Positions 1 through 10,384 of a stretch of 64,000 bases of DNA are shown here, piece by piece. Source of the stretch: Azorinus chamasolen (Eukaryota; Mollusca; Bivalvia; Cardiida; Solecurtidae); contig OY755241.1 of the NCBI GenBank assembly GCA_963576725.1, forward strand, positions 54,994,484 through 55,058,483. Direction: 5' to 3'. The translations under genes were made by a program, and so were the position numbers. The notes under the pieces were generated by a model that saw only the letters and a list, made by a program, of their open reading frames with translations, did no database searches and was not told where the DNA came from. The first letter of the stretch is position 1, and every line of letters begins with the position of its first letter.

Positions 1-9
1 AATACATTG

Positions 10-190
10 AAATTAGGTTAATAAGAACTAATGCCAACATGAATATTTATTAGCTGAATTTTTATAAATGGCAAGTGAAGAAACAGATCTATCAAATTCC
101 ATTAGCAAACAGAGCAAATATGAGCTATCTGATCTTGGTCTACTCTTTTTGAAAATGAGTGAAAAGGCATTTATATGAAGGAAAGGGTCA
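10..190 (-). mobile_element. A1 TTAA-type MITE, degenerate
   Basis: Reads as a decayed reverse copy of A1. It carries the flank aaacagatctatcaaattcc, then a damaged hairpin (gcaaacagagc...ggtctactct), and ends in ggaaagggtc. The left end is not resolved. Confidence 0.6.
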
Positions 191-258
191 AAGTTGTACA
201 AGACATGTCAATACCTCACTGATAATCCAATATTTGCAGTGGTTTCTGACACAATGAT

Positions 259-513
259 TTAACCCTTTCCCTCTTATAAATGTGTTTTCAAGCATCTGCA
301 AACAGAGTAGACCCAGATCAGACGGCTCCTAGAGGAGCCGTCTGATCAGGGTCTACTCTGCTTGCTAATAGAATTTCAAAGATCAGTGTCTTTAAATTAC
401 TTTCTAAAATGGCTACAATGCTCCACCTTCCACATTTCATAATAACTTTTTTGTCAATGAATATTCAGTAGGTATTGAAATCTGTAATAAACATAGAACA
501 GGGAAAGGATTAA
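259..513 (+). mobile_element. A1 TTAA-type MITE, near full length
   Basis: Runs from TTAACCCTTTCCC to GGAAAGGATTAA. The hairpin core ctagaggagcc is at about 327-338. The right flank with gaatattcagtaggta is typical of A1. The closing TTAA at 510-513 also opens the next damaged copy (510-640), so the two elements abut. Confidence 0.85.
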
Positions 514-639
514 CCCTTTACTCCATAAATAGCCTATGCCTTTCTACAATTTTGCAAACAGTAAATCAGAAAGGTTGCACAATTCAAAACAGATGAGTTT
601 ACAGAAATAGAAATGATATGGAAATAAATGGGTTTAATG

Positions 640-1072
640 TTAACCCTTCACCTTTACACACTTTTACAAACAGAGTAGACACAGATCAGATTTTCCCAGC
701 GGAAGCCGTCTGATTGATTAGTGTCGGATCTGAATATTCGTGAGGCAAATTGGAGCTGTCTGATCAGGGTCTGCTCTATTTGCTTATGAAACAATATACA
801 TTTTCTACTATAGCCACCATTACAGTTTATGCCATTATAGAAATTATTCTAATTAATATTCAATTTCATTGATGTAATTATTTGATACATGAAATGTGAA
901 GTAAGGATTTTTGGTTTTGGCAAAAATTGTAGAATGAGATCTAAATGATTCGTAAGCACACATAGAAGACCTTGATCAGACCACTCCTACTGGAGCCATC
1001 TGCTTTGGGTAACTGCTCTGTTTGCAAAAACGGGAAAATGTGTCTTTAACTCTTTATGATGAAAAGGGTTAA
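640..1072. mobile_element. Two degenerate A2 MITEs back to back
   Basis: A TTAACCC start at 640 leads into an A hairpin at about 664-785 with an insertion between the arms. A second, reverse-oriented A hairpin at about 968-1028 ends in AAAAGGGTTAA. The border between the two copies is blurred. Confidence 0.6.
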
Positions 1073-1269
1073 TATTCTAAACATTTCTGATACAATGTAT
1101 TTTGTTGATCAGTCAAGTGCAAGATAATAACGACATCAACAACATTCTCAATCATGTTTGCTTGGTTCCCAGGTTTCAGATCTATTTATAGCGTCGTATT
1201 ACTGTAAACCTTTGCTTGGATCCCCGGAGTTTTCCTAACTCATCTATCATTCAAGAATGACTGAATATA

Positions 1270-1541
1270 TGAATATTCTTGAATTTAACCCTCTATGCTA
1301 TGGATATTCTTGGCAGAATAAGTCTGAATCCATCAATTATGACAATAAATAAATTATTTTATATCATTAACTGAAACAAAAGAATGCATAACTTTGCCAA
1401 ATAGTACACACACAGATCTAAGATATTCTTTAAACAAACAGAGCAAAACCAGGACAGACGACTCCTATAAAAGTCATCTGATCTGGGTCTGCTCTGTTTG
1501 CAAATGGTGTCAAAGGGCATTTCTATGGAGTAACAGCTTAA
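1270..1541 (-). mobile_element. A2 TTAA-type MITE
   Basis: Reverse A2 copy with hairpin at about 1437-1504. It ends ggagtaacagCTTAA. The final TTAA is shared with the B element that follows. Confidence 0.65.
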
Positions 1542-1752
1542 CCAATTCCCTCACAGACTGTTTTCCGACCCAACCTCTTTGAATAAACATACTCAAAAGG
1601 AGCATTTAGCAGAGAAAAGAATTTTTTTAAAATTGAGTAGTTTTGAAACCATTGTGATAAGAGTATTTGCTCCTATGCTATTTATCACAATGGTTTCAAA
1701 AAGTGACTTTTACAGAGGCACCATAAGGCATCCATATGAGGGAATGGGTTAA
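1538..1752 (-). mobile_element. B TTAA-type MITE
   Basis: Starts TTAACCaATTCCCTC and ends GAGGGAATGGGTTAA. The arms ccattgtgataa and ttatcacaatgg are present but the hairpin is partly decayed. It shares a TTAA with the A elements on each side. Confidence 0.75.
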
Positions 1753-1990
1753 CTCTTTATCCCTTTCCCATATGCAAACGTGTTTTCACGCATTTGCAAA
1801 CAGAGTAGACCCAGATCAGACTGCTCCTAGAGGAACTCTGTTTGCTAACAGAATTTGATAGATCTGTTTCTTTACTTTCTAAAATGTCTACAATGTTCCA
1901 CCTTCCATATTTCTTTACAACTATTTTGTTAATGAATATTCAGTAGGTGCTGAAAAATGGCCTAGATATATAGAACAGGGAAGGGGTTAA
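1749..1990 (+). mobile_element. A1 TTAA-type MITE with damaged right arm
   Basis: Follows the B element through a shared TTAA (1749-1752) and ends GGAAGGGGTTAA. The right arm of the hairpin is truncated to aggaactctgtttgc. The A1 right flank is intact. Confidence 0.8.
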
Positions 1991-2032
1991 TCCATCAATA
2001 TTCTATAGAGTCCATCCATTATTAACTTTATT

Positions 2033-2235
2033 CCTTAAAACGCTGAATTTTCAAATGGACTATTCCAAAATTCAAAGAAGTCAAGCCCTTGGTCAATATT
2101 TTGGGATTTTTCTAAAGAAAAGTGTAACATAACAAACAGTGCAGACCCTGATGAGCCCCCTCAGGAGCCCTCTCATCTGGGTCTACACTGTTTGAAAGGG
2201 ACATTAGTGACTTGTACCCCGCACTGTGAGTGTTA
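2033..2235 (+). mobile_element. G TTAA-type MITE
   Basis: About 200 bp. The hairpin arm aacaaacagtgcagaccctgatgag pairs with ctcatctgggtctacactgtttg. It matches the cleaner G copy at 30805-31004 in layout. A degenerate reverse A2 copy follows to about 2382. Confidence 0.6.
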
Positions 2236-2656
2236 ATTAAAATGATGCAAATAAAAAAAGATTCTATCAGCAAACAGATTAGAGTTTGATCACGCTGCTC
2301 CTACAGGAGCTGTCAGATCTGGGTCTACTCAGCTTCCAAAGGTGTTATTTTAAAAGGCATTTCTATGGACAAAAGGCTCAACACTTTACAGCTATCACTT
2401 AGACCTTCACCACTGTTCGAACACTGGCCTAGCTGGGCATTTGGCTTGCTGTAGGTCGCTAGTTATACCAAGGTATTCTTCTGTGAACAAAGAAATGCAA
2501 TTTGCTCCATGCACAGAAAAACAAGTGGGGTCTTCCTCCATCTCTAATTCGCTCTTACAAACAAAATATCCCAAGACAAATACTAGGGGGTCTACACTGT
2601 ATAACAACAGGCTTGTATAACATTATCCTGACAAACCTTGGTCATGTGACCTTTAC

Positions 2657-2793
2657 CTGTAACTTTGAAAGAGAAGTGGCAGCTTTCAGACAAACCCTCT
2701 TCATCTGTAGCCAGATATACGGCATCGTAATGCCTACCATAGACAGATGCGGAAAACGTGCTCCCACTTAAACTTCCATGTATTTGCTGCACA
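2657..2793 (-). CDS. HYR domain exon, C-terminal half (partial gene)
   Basis: This exon encodes the second half of a HYR (hyaline repeat) domain, an immunoglobulin-like extracellular module. A good acceptor (TTGTAATTTCAG) precedes it and a GTAAAG donor follows. The 45 codons contain the usual HYR ending: SGSTFSASVYG, then YDAVYLATDEEGLSESCHFSFKVT. This matches the family pattern of glycine turn, Y/V.A.D..G....C.F.V. It enters with one base and leaves with one base of the next codon, which fits the upstream exon at 5043-5208. The next exon is uncertain. A possible continuation at about 2478-2555 reads MEEDPTCFSVHGANC and would need a short intron of about 100 bp. An alternative read-through to a stop at 2592 looks less natural. 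The host protein is not identified; HYR modules occur in adhesion and complement-like proteins. Confidence 0.65.
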
Positions 2794-2929
2794 CTGAAAT
2801 TACAAACATATCCTTACCCCCATGGTGGCAGGCCTTGCTGTATCAAAGACCTATGTGTTATCATAGGTCTTTGTGTTATCATAGGTCTTTGGCTGTATTA
2901 AACAAAATATACTATCCAGAGTATAAAGG

Positions 2930-3050
2930 TACTTACCCAAATACTAAGATCATTTCTCCACCAAACTCTTTGAGACGATTCTAAATCTTGAGTGGTCACA
3001 GTATAAGGTTTGGTGGAGAAATAAAGGAGTTATTGTTGAAAATGTATAAA
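2930..3050. repeat. H foldback element, partly decayed
   Basis: Contains ttctccaccaaactctttgagacgattct and, opposed to it, gagtggtcacagtataaggtttggtggagaaat. These are the H arms, which recur at 33640, 50790 and 60970. Confidence 0.6.
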
Positions 3051-3058
3051 TGTAGCAT

Positions 3059-3656
3059 GGTCTCACCGTCTATCGAACCTCTTAACCTTTGACCAGGAAC
3101 AGAAAACGTTTACTTTGAATATTGAAGAAAAAAATAAATCGGCAGTTCAAAATAATCTTTTATACATACCTTGAAACAATTAAATATTTTTATCCTCATC
3201 TTTTAATCCCCAAACAATCCAGTGTTCCCCACCACCCGCATAACAAAAACAAAAATGGCTGCCAGAAAAACATCACCTGCTTATCGAACCTTTATTTTAG
3301 AAACTGTTTACTGTAACATAATACTCATAGTCACGTGATTTCATCATGGCACGCGACCTTTGTATAAGCTGAGGTGGTCAGAGCTGTCAAACATTTTCAA
3401 TGTGGTACACTTTTCAATTCATGTTGATATTCTATAACGTATTAAGAGTTTTCTCATGTTTAGCATAGTTGAACGGAAAATAAATTGTATTGACCTGTTT
3501 ATGACGTATATTTCGTTTTTAAAGCTACGAGGCGTTGTTTACAGACAAAGCAACGGTACTCATGATTTTATGATGTAGTATGCACTTGTACATGCGTAAA
3601 AACACAAAAAAATGAAAGGTTCGATAAACAGGAGAGGTTCGATAGAAGGTGAGTGT
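3059..3656. mobile_element. Unclassified element with inverted ends, about 600 bp
   Basis: The left end tctcaccgtctatcgaacctc (3059-3079) is opposed to gaggttcgatagaaggtgag (3634-3653). A second inverted pair, ctgcttatcgaacctttatt (from about 3278) and aaaggttcgataaacag, lies inside. No transposase is visible. It lies in the intron between the two HYR exons. Confidence 0.55.
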
Positions 3657-4436
3657 ACGATATACATCTGTACCTTAACTAGACCTCTGGCTGTCTGTTC
3701 AAATATATGGACCTGGCAGTGACAATTTTGACTACTTACTATTTGATCCTGATGAGGTTCTGAGTAACACTAGGTGTCTCATGATATCTGGATCCAAACT
3801 GTTTGCAATTTAAGTCAAACTTGTAGATGGTGGAATAAAGGTTTATTACTGACAAACATGATTCTTGAGAAACCTTGTCTTTGTTGACACACAAGGCTTA
3901 ACCCTTTCCATCATATAATAAATGCCTTGTCATGTCTTAGAAAGCAGTAGTCTAGACCCTGTAAAGTGTTTACTTCTGCAAATATCGAGTGTGTTTTGTG
4001 AATTTCTGTCTGGTCTGGCGGGAGAAGGGTGGATAGTTTCACCGCCAATGTCGCAAAATTATTCACCACGACAAACAGTACAGATCAGACGCTGAACATG
4101 GCCTTCACTGTTTGTCTAAAACTTATGTTATGTCCGTGGTTTATTCCTTTGAAACTTGCATTTATTTGTCTAAATATATCAAAATAGATTTGCAGATGAC
4201 AATTAGAAAACTGACGCCGAATTCAACCCACTCGGAATACCTCAGCTATTTTCTACGATATATTCCGAACCCTGTCGGGATAAGACGACTAGTTACGAAT
4301 GCATCTTGCCTTATACTAAGCTAGCGATACGCACTTACGCACGCGCGTAACATCAATCGGAAAGGTGAAAGCACTATTATAATGGAACCGAAGGCTAAAG
4401 GGGTAGACTTTAATAAACGTTCTTGTCGTGTAACCT
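3657..4436. other. Unique sequence plus A and D MITE fragments
   Basis: At 3897-3962 there is an A1 start that breaks off. At about 4030-4215 there is a decayed reverse D element (caccgccaatgtcgc, cgacaaacagtacagatcagacgctg, ctgacgccgaattcaaccc). I see no exon here. Confidence 0.5.
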
Positions 4437-4672
4437 TTAACCCATTGGGACCACTTAGGCTAATTTTAGGCCTAAACTCTTTGATTAAATCTCCCAAAAC
4501 GGAGCATTAACTAGAGAAAAAGAAATTTTCAGAATTGTGTAACTTATTGAAACCATTGTGATAAATAGAGCATTTGCTCCTGTGGAGCAAATGCTCTATT
4601 TATCACAATGGTTTCACAAAGTGACTTTTACAGAAGCGTCAAAAGGCGTCAATATGCGGGAATACTCATTAA
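4437..4672 (-). mobile_element. B TTAA-type MITE, full hairpin
   Basis: TTAACCCATT start, AATACTCATTAA end. The hairpin ccattgtgataaatagagca...tatttatcacaatgg is essentially perfect. A duplicated end fragment (cgcctttgacgcctctgtaaaagtc) follows to about 4705. Confidence 0.8.
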
Positions 4673-4791
4673 CGCCTTTGACGCCTCTGTAAAAGTCACC
4701 TTTATGTATCAATATGGTTTAAAAACTACTAAAATATTCTTATTTTCCCGAGGGAGCTCGCCCCGGACCCCTATAGCTACGGTATGTACAT

Positions 4792-5004
4792 TACACTAAA
4801 ACCCCGCTAATGCGACCGCCTAAAAGAGGTACACTTCTGGATGCTAGATGCAGGTGGTAGCTAGCTTAATGCAGGACACTAGTAATGCAGAAAGTTCCCA
4901 GAGGAGCTTCTGCATTACTTTTGTCCTGCATTAAGCAACCACCTGCTTATAAAGACATTCCATGTTTATTTATTAAGTGGTCGCTTTAGAGGGGTTGTAC
5001 TGTA
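4792..5004. mobile_element. E TA-type MITE
   Basis: TACACTAAAACCCCGC start and GGGGTTGTACTGTA end. The internal hairpin runs gcaggtggtagc...taatgcaggac...agaaag to its complement, ending in accacctgc. It lies only about 40 bp from the donor of the HYR exon at 5043. Confidence 0.8.
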
Positions 5005-5042
5005 CATTTGCATTCAACTACGCTGATGTATGCTATACCTAC

Positions 5043-5208
5043 CTAAGCTGGACACCACGTGCATCGAAAGCGACTGGTTCTGTCCAAGAGACAGCTGTAC
5101 TTTGGGCTCCCTCGGGAACGTAGTAGACCTCCTTCAAATCGGCCGGGGGACACTCGGTAAACTTCGGGGGTTGTCTCTGAGCCATCTCGTTGGTATAGGT
5201 ATTCTGAA
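5043..5208 (-). CDS. HYR domain exon, N-terminal half (partial gene)
   Basis: This exon starts the HYR domain finished by the exon at 2657-2793. It follows an acceptor TTATCTTTTTATAG and ends at donor AG|GTAGGT. The 54 whole codons read RQPPKFTECPPADLKEVYYV, then PEGAQSTAVSWTEPVAFDARG. This fits the HYR start: PP.I..CP.d......G......W.eP.a.D..G. The exon ends with AG, and the next exon starts with T, giving a serine codon and keeping frame. The intron between them (2.25 kb) holds MITEs A, B, D, E, G, H and an inverted-end element. The preceding exons would lie at higher coordinates; I could not find them. No signal peptide or membrane segment is visible in this part. Confidence 0.7.
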
Positions 5209-5472
5209 CTATAAAAAGATAACGGCTGTGTGTAATCGTAGGCTACTCTACTTTTTTACCTTTTTATTATAGAATGGCACATTCAATACATCTCAACAGA
5301 GACGTGTACATAAATGCATGTATATGCCTCTGATCTCAGTACCATCATTATTCATCTAAATATTAGAAAACCGCCGACTTTTAAGAAACTGAAACAGGGG
5401 TGATGTTCGGCCAAGATCCATTCAATTCCGTAACAACGCTTTGACTATTAAATATGGGTCCACAGTCAACAT
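5209..5472. other. No feature recognised
   Basis: Upstream intron of the HYR gene. AT-rich, without a repeat family or exon that I can support. Confidence 0.4.
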
Positions 5473-5699
5473 TTAACCCTTTCCCTCATATTGACGACTT
5501 TTGACGACTCTGTAAAAGTCACTTTGTGAAACCATTGTGATAAATAGAGCATTTGCTCCTATAGGAGCAAATGCTCTATTTATCACAATGGTTTCAAACT
5601 ACAAAATTCTAAAACTTTCCTTTTCTCTAATTAATGCACCTTTTTGGTAGATTAATTCAAAGAGGTTTATCTAAAATAGCCTATCAGGTAATGGATTAA
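5473..5699 (+). mobile_element. B TTAA-type MITE, intact
   Basis: TTAACCCTTTCCCTC to GGTAATGGATTAA with a perfect hairpin around ctcctataggag at about 5556-5567. One of the best B copies. Confidence 0.9.
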
Positions 5700-5881
5700 A
5701 GAAGCGAAAGAGAACAGTAATAAGAGAACCTACATATACATCGAAATGAGTAGATCAGGTACACATATTTTTACGACATATTCCGATGGACGACGGACGC
5801 GTTTCCGTTGGTGTCGGCAGCGATCAAATCTCATTTTTCGATACAAACAACTCTTTGCTCTTTAAATAGCATTAAGTTATT

Positions 5882-6128
5882 TCTAACCCTTTCGGCGCCA
5901 ACTTTCTAATTGTCGTCTGCAATTAAGGTTTGTTAGATCATTCAGTAAGATAAGGAAATGAGATAAATAAATGCAAATTTCAAAGGAATAAAGCACATAT
6001 ATAGAAATAGAGATTGAGAAAAATAGTGAAGTCCCTGATCAGACGCCGCCTTGAAAAGGCGGCGTCTGATCTGGGACTGCACTATTTGTCGTGGTGCATT
6101 TATGCGACTGCGGCGGTAAAAAGTTTAA
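5882..6128 (+). mobile_element. D TTAA-type MITE
   Basis: Starts CTAACCCTTTCGGCGCC (first base of TTAA mutated) and ends GCGGTAAAAAGTTTAA. The hairpin gtccctgatcagacgccgcc is closed by ttgaaaa and its complement. The arm mismatch (ctgatcag against ctgatctg) is present. Confidence 0.85.
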
Positions 6129-6189
6129 CTCTCTGATCTTCTAAATATCTGCTTTTAAATCTATTGACAAACCTTTGCTCAACAGGGTA

Positions 6190-6285
6190 AAGGCTAGCCC
6201 CTTTGGTATAACTTTCTGCATAGCATTGTCTTGCATTAAGCATCGGTACTTATCTAAAAGTCAGGTTTAGAAAGGTTTTACTGTA
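6190..6285. mobile_element. E MITE, right-end fragment
   Basis: Contains tcttgcattaagcat and ends aaaggttttactgta. The left half is lost. Confidence 0.5.
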
Positions 6286-6335
6286 TATTTACAGTGTCTA
6301 GATTTATATACATGTATATAACAGAAAACACACCT

Positions 6336-6559
6336 TTAATCCATTCCCTCCTAGACTACATTTAGATCCAACCTCTGAATAAAAACTGAAAAGGAGCAAT
6401 TACTAGAAAAGGGGAAATGTTTATAATTATGTAGTTTTTAAACCATTGTGATAAATAGAGCATTTGTTCCATTGGAGCAAATGCTCTATTTATCACAATG
6501 GTTTCAAAATTGACTTTTATAGAGGTGTCAAAATGCATCAGTAGGAGAGAGTGGGTTAA
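6336..6559 (-). mobile_element. B TTAA-type MITE
   Basis: TTAATCCATTCCCTCC to AGTGGGTTAA with a near-perfect hairpin. A further TTAACCCGTTCCCGC start at 6556 shares its TTAA but breaks off. Confidence 0.85.
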
Positions 6560-7234
6560 CCCGTTCCCGCTTTAACATAATCCAAGATCCCGTGACCCTA
6601 TGAATAAACATTGGCATAACTTTATAATGGAACACGGACAGGAGATGTTGTTGCGTAGGAAGGAACATGGGGGTCTGTATATATAGACTCACAGGGAGCG
6701 GTACAGACGCATATGGGAAAGAAACATAGCAAACAATGCAGGCCCAGATGAGCCAGCTCCTACAGGAGTTGTCGTTAGAACTATGTCTACTCCGTTTGCA
6801 AAGGCGTCAAAATGCGCTTGCCTTTAAGTGGGAATGGGTTAAAACAGACGATAGGGTATTGTAGGAAAAACGTCACAGATAGCTCCAAATACTTTCTTCC
6901 TGCATTAAGCAACCACCCGCTTTTTAGACACTTGTATTTACTGGAATTAAGTGATCGCTTAAAACAGATTATATATTCCATGAATAAACTTAATCCATCG
7001 TTATGGACCTTAAAATTACGTCTGCAAACTTGAAACGAAAGTAAAGAATTTTGATAGCAGTAAGAGCGTCAAACACATTGGATTCTGGCTGATTGCAAAG
7101 TTGGTTAATGATCTGGATCTAAAAGCATTTGTTGATATTATACATATTTCATGATCAACACTCTAACCCTTTCAGCCCTGAATTATCAGTGTTTAAATAT
7201 ATAATCCACTCAGTGTGAAAGGCTCAAACTTGCT
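6560..7234. other. MITE scraps, no gene seen
   Basis: Holds a decayed A/G hairpin at about 6727-6800, an E-like scrap at about 6895-6960 (cctgcattaagcaaccacc), and a short G start at about 7163. Nothing coding is supported. Confidence 0.45.
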
Positions 7235-7430
7235 ATAACCCTTTCCCTTATGTATAGGAGCCGTCTGATCAGGGTCTGCTCTGTTTGCTTATGGTGCAAT
7301 ATAGATCTGATTCTACAGCTTCTGCCTGAGGCAAAATACCTATGTTCATATGCCATTATAAAAAAATAATCTACTTAATATTTATGACGTCATTATTTCT
7401 TACATGAATGTGCAATAGGGAAAGGGTTAA
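7235..7430 (+). mobile_element. A2 MITE with left hairpin arm deleted
   Basis: TAACCCTTTCCC start and GGAAAGGGTTAA end. Only the right arm (aggagccgtctgatcagggtc) remains, so this copy cannot fold. Confidence 0.75.
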
Positions 7431-7549
7431 ACGATTTTGAATGACAAACAGTGCAGACCTCTAGGAGCCCTCTGATCTGGGTCTACACTGTTTGCAAAAG
7501 ACATAATATGCGTATCTGAGTTGATATGATTAAGTCTACCCCGCTATCC

Positions 7550-7690
7550 GCGTCAGGACTTGCATTTGTAAACAATGCGGATCCAGATGAGACGCCGAGT
7601 TACCGTTCGTCTCATCAGGATCCTAGCTGTTAGACACTCGGTCAACAGTTTCTCAAAAGCTTGATTTAACCGGAAGTTGTCAAAAAGCGC
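7550..7690. repeat. C-related hairpin with alternative flank
   Basis: Arms cggatccagatgagacgccg and cgtctcatcaggatcc, followed by gttagacactcggtcaacagtttctc. The same flank recurs at 51662 and 61970, marking a C variant. Confidence 0.5.
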
Positions 7691-7699
7691 CAGATCAGG

Positions 7700-7800
7700 G
7701 TCCAAGGTTATAAAACTTCTGAGTCTGAGACTGAGATCATTCTCAAGTATCTGAATTTGACCAATCAGTTGCTTGAGAATGATCTCAGACTCAAGCAAGC
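7700..7800. repeat. I-like foldback
   Basis: The two halves of gagatcattctcaagtatctgaatttgaccaatcag oppose each other imperfectly. Preceded by agatcagggtccaaggttataaaac, the usual I border. Confidence 0.55.
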
Positions 7801-8088
7801 CTGCATTTTAGCAGATGTTCTTTTTTCACAGCAGGTTAAGGACAAACTATTTTATCCCTTTGAATGCAAGAAACATGGGTATTGGCATTTATAAACAATG
7901 TAGAGCAATATCAGAGGGCTCCCAAAGGAGCCCACTGATCAGGGTCTGTACTGTTTGCCATATAAAATCCTCTAGCAAATTTAAGTATTTCATACTGAGT
8001 GCACTCTACAGTTACATATATAAACACTGGTGGGCTATATTTTTCCGCTTTCGTTATTCAGTATTATAAAAGGCTCTCTTATCCAGAA

Positions 8089-8299
8089 CAGTAGAAGCTG
8101 TCTTAAGCGACTATTCATTTATTGACCATAGGAGTCTTTAAAAAGCAGGTGGTTGCTCAATGCAGGGCAAAAGTAATGCAGAAAGCTCCAATATGAGCTT
8201 TCTGTTTTACTTTCTAGTTTTAAGCATTAAGCTCCCACCTGTCTGAGAAATCCAGAGTTAGACTCATTTTACTGGTCGCTTAAGACAGGTTTTACTGTA
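8089..8299. mobile_element. E TA-type MITE
   Basis: CAGTAGAAGCTGTCTTAAGCG start and AGACAGGTTTTACTGTA end, with internal hairpin gcaggtggttgctcaatgcag and apex tccaatatgagct. Confidence 0.8.
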
Positions 8300-8320
8300 C
8301 AATACAAACAACAATACAAT

Positions 8321-8535
8321 TTAACCCTTTCGCTGCCAAACTCTGTCGTCTGCTAACTTTGTCGTCTGCTACAAATTTTCATTATTTTGATTTTCTTCAT
8401 TTTTGTTTCAAAAACATAGTAACAGTAACAAACAGTTTGGATCCTGATGAGACGCCGAGTTACTCGGCGTCTCATCTGGATCCAAACTGTTTGCATAGGT
8501 TGTCACAGATCCGGCACTGGCAGCGAAAAGGTTAA
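8321..8535 (+). mobile_element. C TTAA-type MITE, intact
   Basis: TTAACCCTTTCGCTGCC to GGCAGCGAAAAGGTTAA. The ends themselves are inverted repeats. The hairpin ggatcctgatgagacgccg with apex agttactcgg has the same T/A arm mismatch as other C copies. Confidence 0.9.
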
Positions 8536-8602
8536 CAATACAGTTTCAGTTTAAATTTTATCCAGCTGTAGTTTAGTCATATAAATTCCTCGTAAACTTC
8601 TT

Positions 8603-8857
8603 TTAACCTTTTCCTTCATATTTTACAAACGTGTTTTCACGCATCTGCAATCAGAGTAGATCAAGATCAGACGGCTCCTTTTGGAGCCGTCTGATCAGAG
8701 TCTGCTCTGTTTGCTAATGGAATTTGATAGATTTGTTTCTTTACTTTCTAAAATGGCTACAATGTTCCACCTTCCATATTTCATTATAACTATTTTGTCC
8801 ATGAATATTCAGTAGGTATTGAAATTTGGAATACATATAGAGCAAGGAAAGGGTTAA
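8603..8857 (+). mobile_element. A1 TTAA-type MITE, intact
   Basis: TTAACCTTTTCCTTC to GGAAAGGGTTAA. Hairpin with apex gctccttttggagc. The A1 flank is well kept. Confidence 0.85.
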
Positions 8858-9047
8858 ACTTCACCTAAATCGCACTACATTGTATATTGATATTATTAGC
8901 CCTGGGAGCCAAACAGTTTGGATTTTAATTAGAAATCGGCTAATCCGGAATCTGGATTCTAGATCAAATCCCGGTTGTTGTTTTTTATGCCAAGTCAGTC
9001 TTGTTATTCCTTACCCTGCACTCCGAGACCTGCACACAGCTTGGGTC

Positions 9048-9257
9048 TACAGTAGAACCAGCCTTAAGCGATCATTTATGTGTTGATCCATAGACGTCTA
9101 GAAGGCAAGTGGTTGTTTAATACAGAGCAAAGGTAATGCAGAAAGCTCCTATAGGAGCGTCTTGCATTACTTTTGAACTGCATTAAGCAACTACCTGCAT
9201 TACAAGCCCATGACCAGATCCATTTTTTGATGACCGCTTAAGCCAGGTTCTACTGTA
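9048..9257. mobile_element. E TA-type MITE
   Basis: TACAGTAGAACCAGCCTTAAGCG start and GCCAGGTTCTACTGTA end. Internal hairpin with apex ctcctataggag. Confidence 0.85.
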
Positions 9258-9430
9258 TATCTAGTTATTTTTAGTATTTTTGTGTATGACCAAGAATCAG
9301 ATCGCATGACACTGAAGTTAAATTTGATACGGAAGTATATAAGCAGGCAGAACACTGTGAAAGGAACATGGCCTTTTGCATACGTAGGGTAAAAGATACC
9401 ATTCAAATATATCTGATTGATAAGATATCG

Positions 9431-9837
9431 TACAGTAGCCCATGTCATAAGCGACCATTCATTTATTAAACATAGGAACCTTAAAAAGCAGATGGTTGCT
9501 TAATCCAAGTCAAAAGTAATTCAAAAAGCTCCCGTATGAGCTTCCTTCATTACTTTTGGCCTGCATTAAGCTACCAAAATGCCTTATACACCCATAATTA
9601 GAAATTTATATAATGGCCGCTTAATTAACCCTTTCCCCCATAAACACGCCTTTCTACGCTTCTGTAAAAGTCATTTTTTGAAATCATAGTTATAAATAGA
9701 GCATTATTTATCACAATGGTTTCAGAACTACTACATTTCCTTTTCTCTAGTTCCTGCTCCTTTTCGGTAGATTTATTCAAAGCGGTTCAATCTAAAAATG
9801 CATCTGAGTGAATGGGTTAAGTCAGGTTCCGGTGTAA
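9431..9837. mobile_element. E TA-type MITE interrupted by a B element
   Basis: Begins TACAGTAGCCCATGTCATAAGCG. The right arm is split at cgcTTAA|...|TTAAgtcaggttcc by the B element at 9625-9820. Joining the two sides restores the normal E arm. Confidence 0.8.
9625..9820 (+). mobile_element. B TTAA-type MITE nested in E
   Basis: TTAACCCTTTCCCCC start, GAATGGGTTAA end. The hairpin has lost its apex (tagagcattatttatc). It sits in the TTAA of the surrounding E right arm. Confidence 0.85.
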
Positions 9838-10059
9838 TCGGAACCCTTTACCCATATACGGTATATTGAGGCACTAGACGAAAACGTTTAAAAATACCCA
9901 TCTAGCTTTTTAACAATTTCCTCCATAGTAACCACTATTAACGGCATTGTAAACCGGATAGACCAAGATCAGTGTCTATTTTGTTTAGTTTAAAGAATAA
10001 TGATTTGTTATGCAGAAAGCGCATTTCTGCATTTCTTTCTTACTTTAGGAGCTTTCAGC

Positions 10060-10165
10060 ATTACTTTCGACCTGCATTAAGCTGTGAAAGTGTCCAGATT
10101 AGAAATAGGAAAAGTCGACTTCTGGTATCTCGAAGTAATTGTTATGGTCCCGTGAAGTTCAGCAT
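10060..10165. mobile_element. J MITE, right-half fragment
   Basis: Contains gagctttcagcattacttt, cctgcattaagctgtgaa and tctcgaagtaattgttatggtcccgtgaag, as in the J copy at 12869. Confidence 0.55.
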
Positions 10166-10214
10166 TTTTTTTTAAATTCATATATGTGAGGGATAGTGTA
10201 TGTTGATATATATA

Positions 10215-10290
10215 TATTCAAGACGATTCTCAAGAGTGATCACATTACAGGGTTTGGTGGAGAAATAATGGAGTTATTCTCGATTTTTTT
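10215..10290. repeat. H foldback, single arm
   Basis: Only the arm gacgattct...gagtgatcacattacagggtttggtggagaaataa is present. Confidence 0.5.
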
Positions 10291-10384
10291 TAAATTCATG
10301 CATATTATCCGAACCTCTGCTTTAGTCTACATGATAACTTGATATAAAGTGTAAAGTAAAACTATATCAGTAAAAGGTAATAAT

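Noticed and set aside
5030..5272. Plus-strand 80-residue frame
   Set aside because: Shadow of the minus-strand HYR exon, which fits a domain and has splice sites.
8440..8495. MITE hairpins as tRNA, microRNA or terminator structures
   Set aside because: They lie inside TTAA-bounded elements with many copies. No tRNA boxes, and bacterial-type terminators do not apply. Small-RNA production is possible but not shown.
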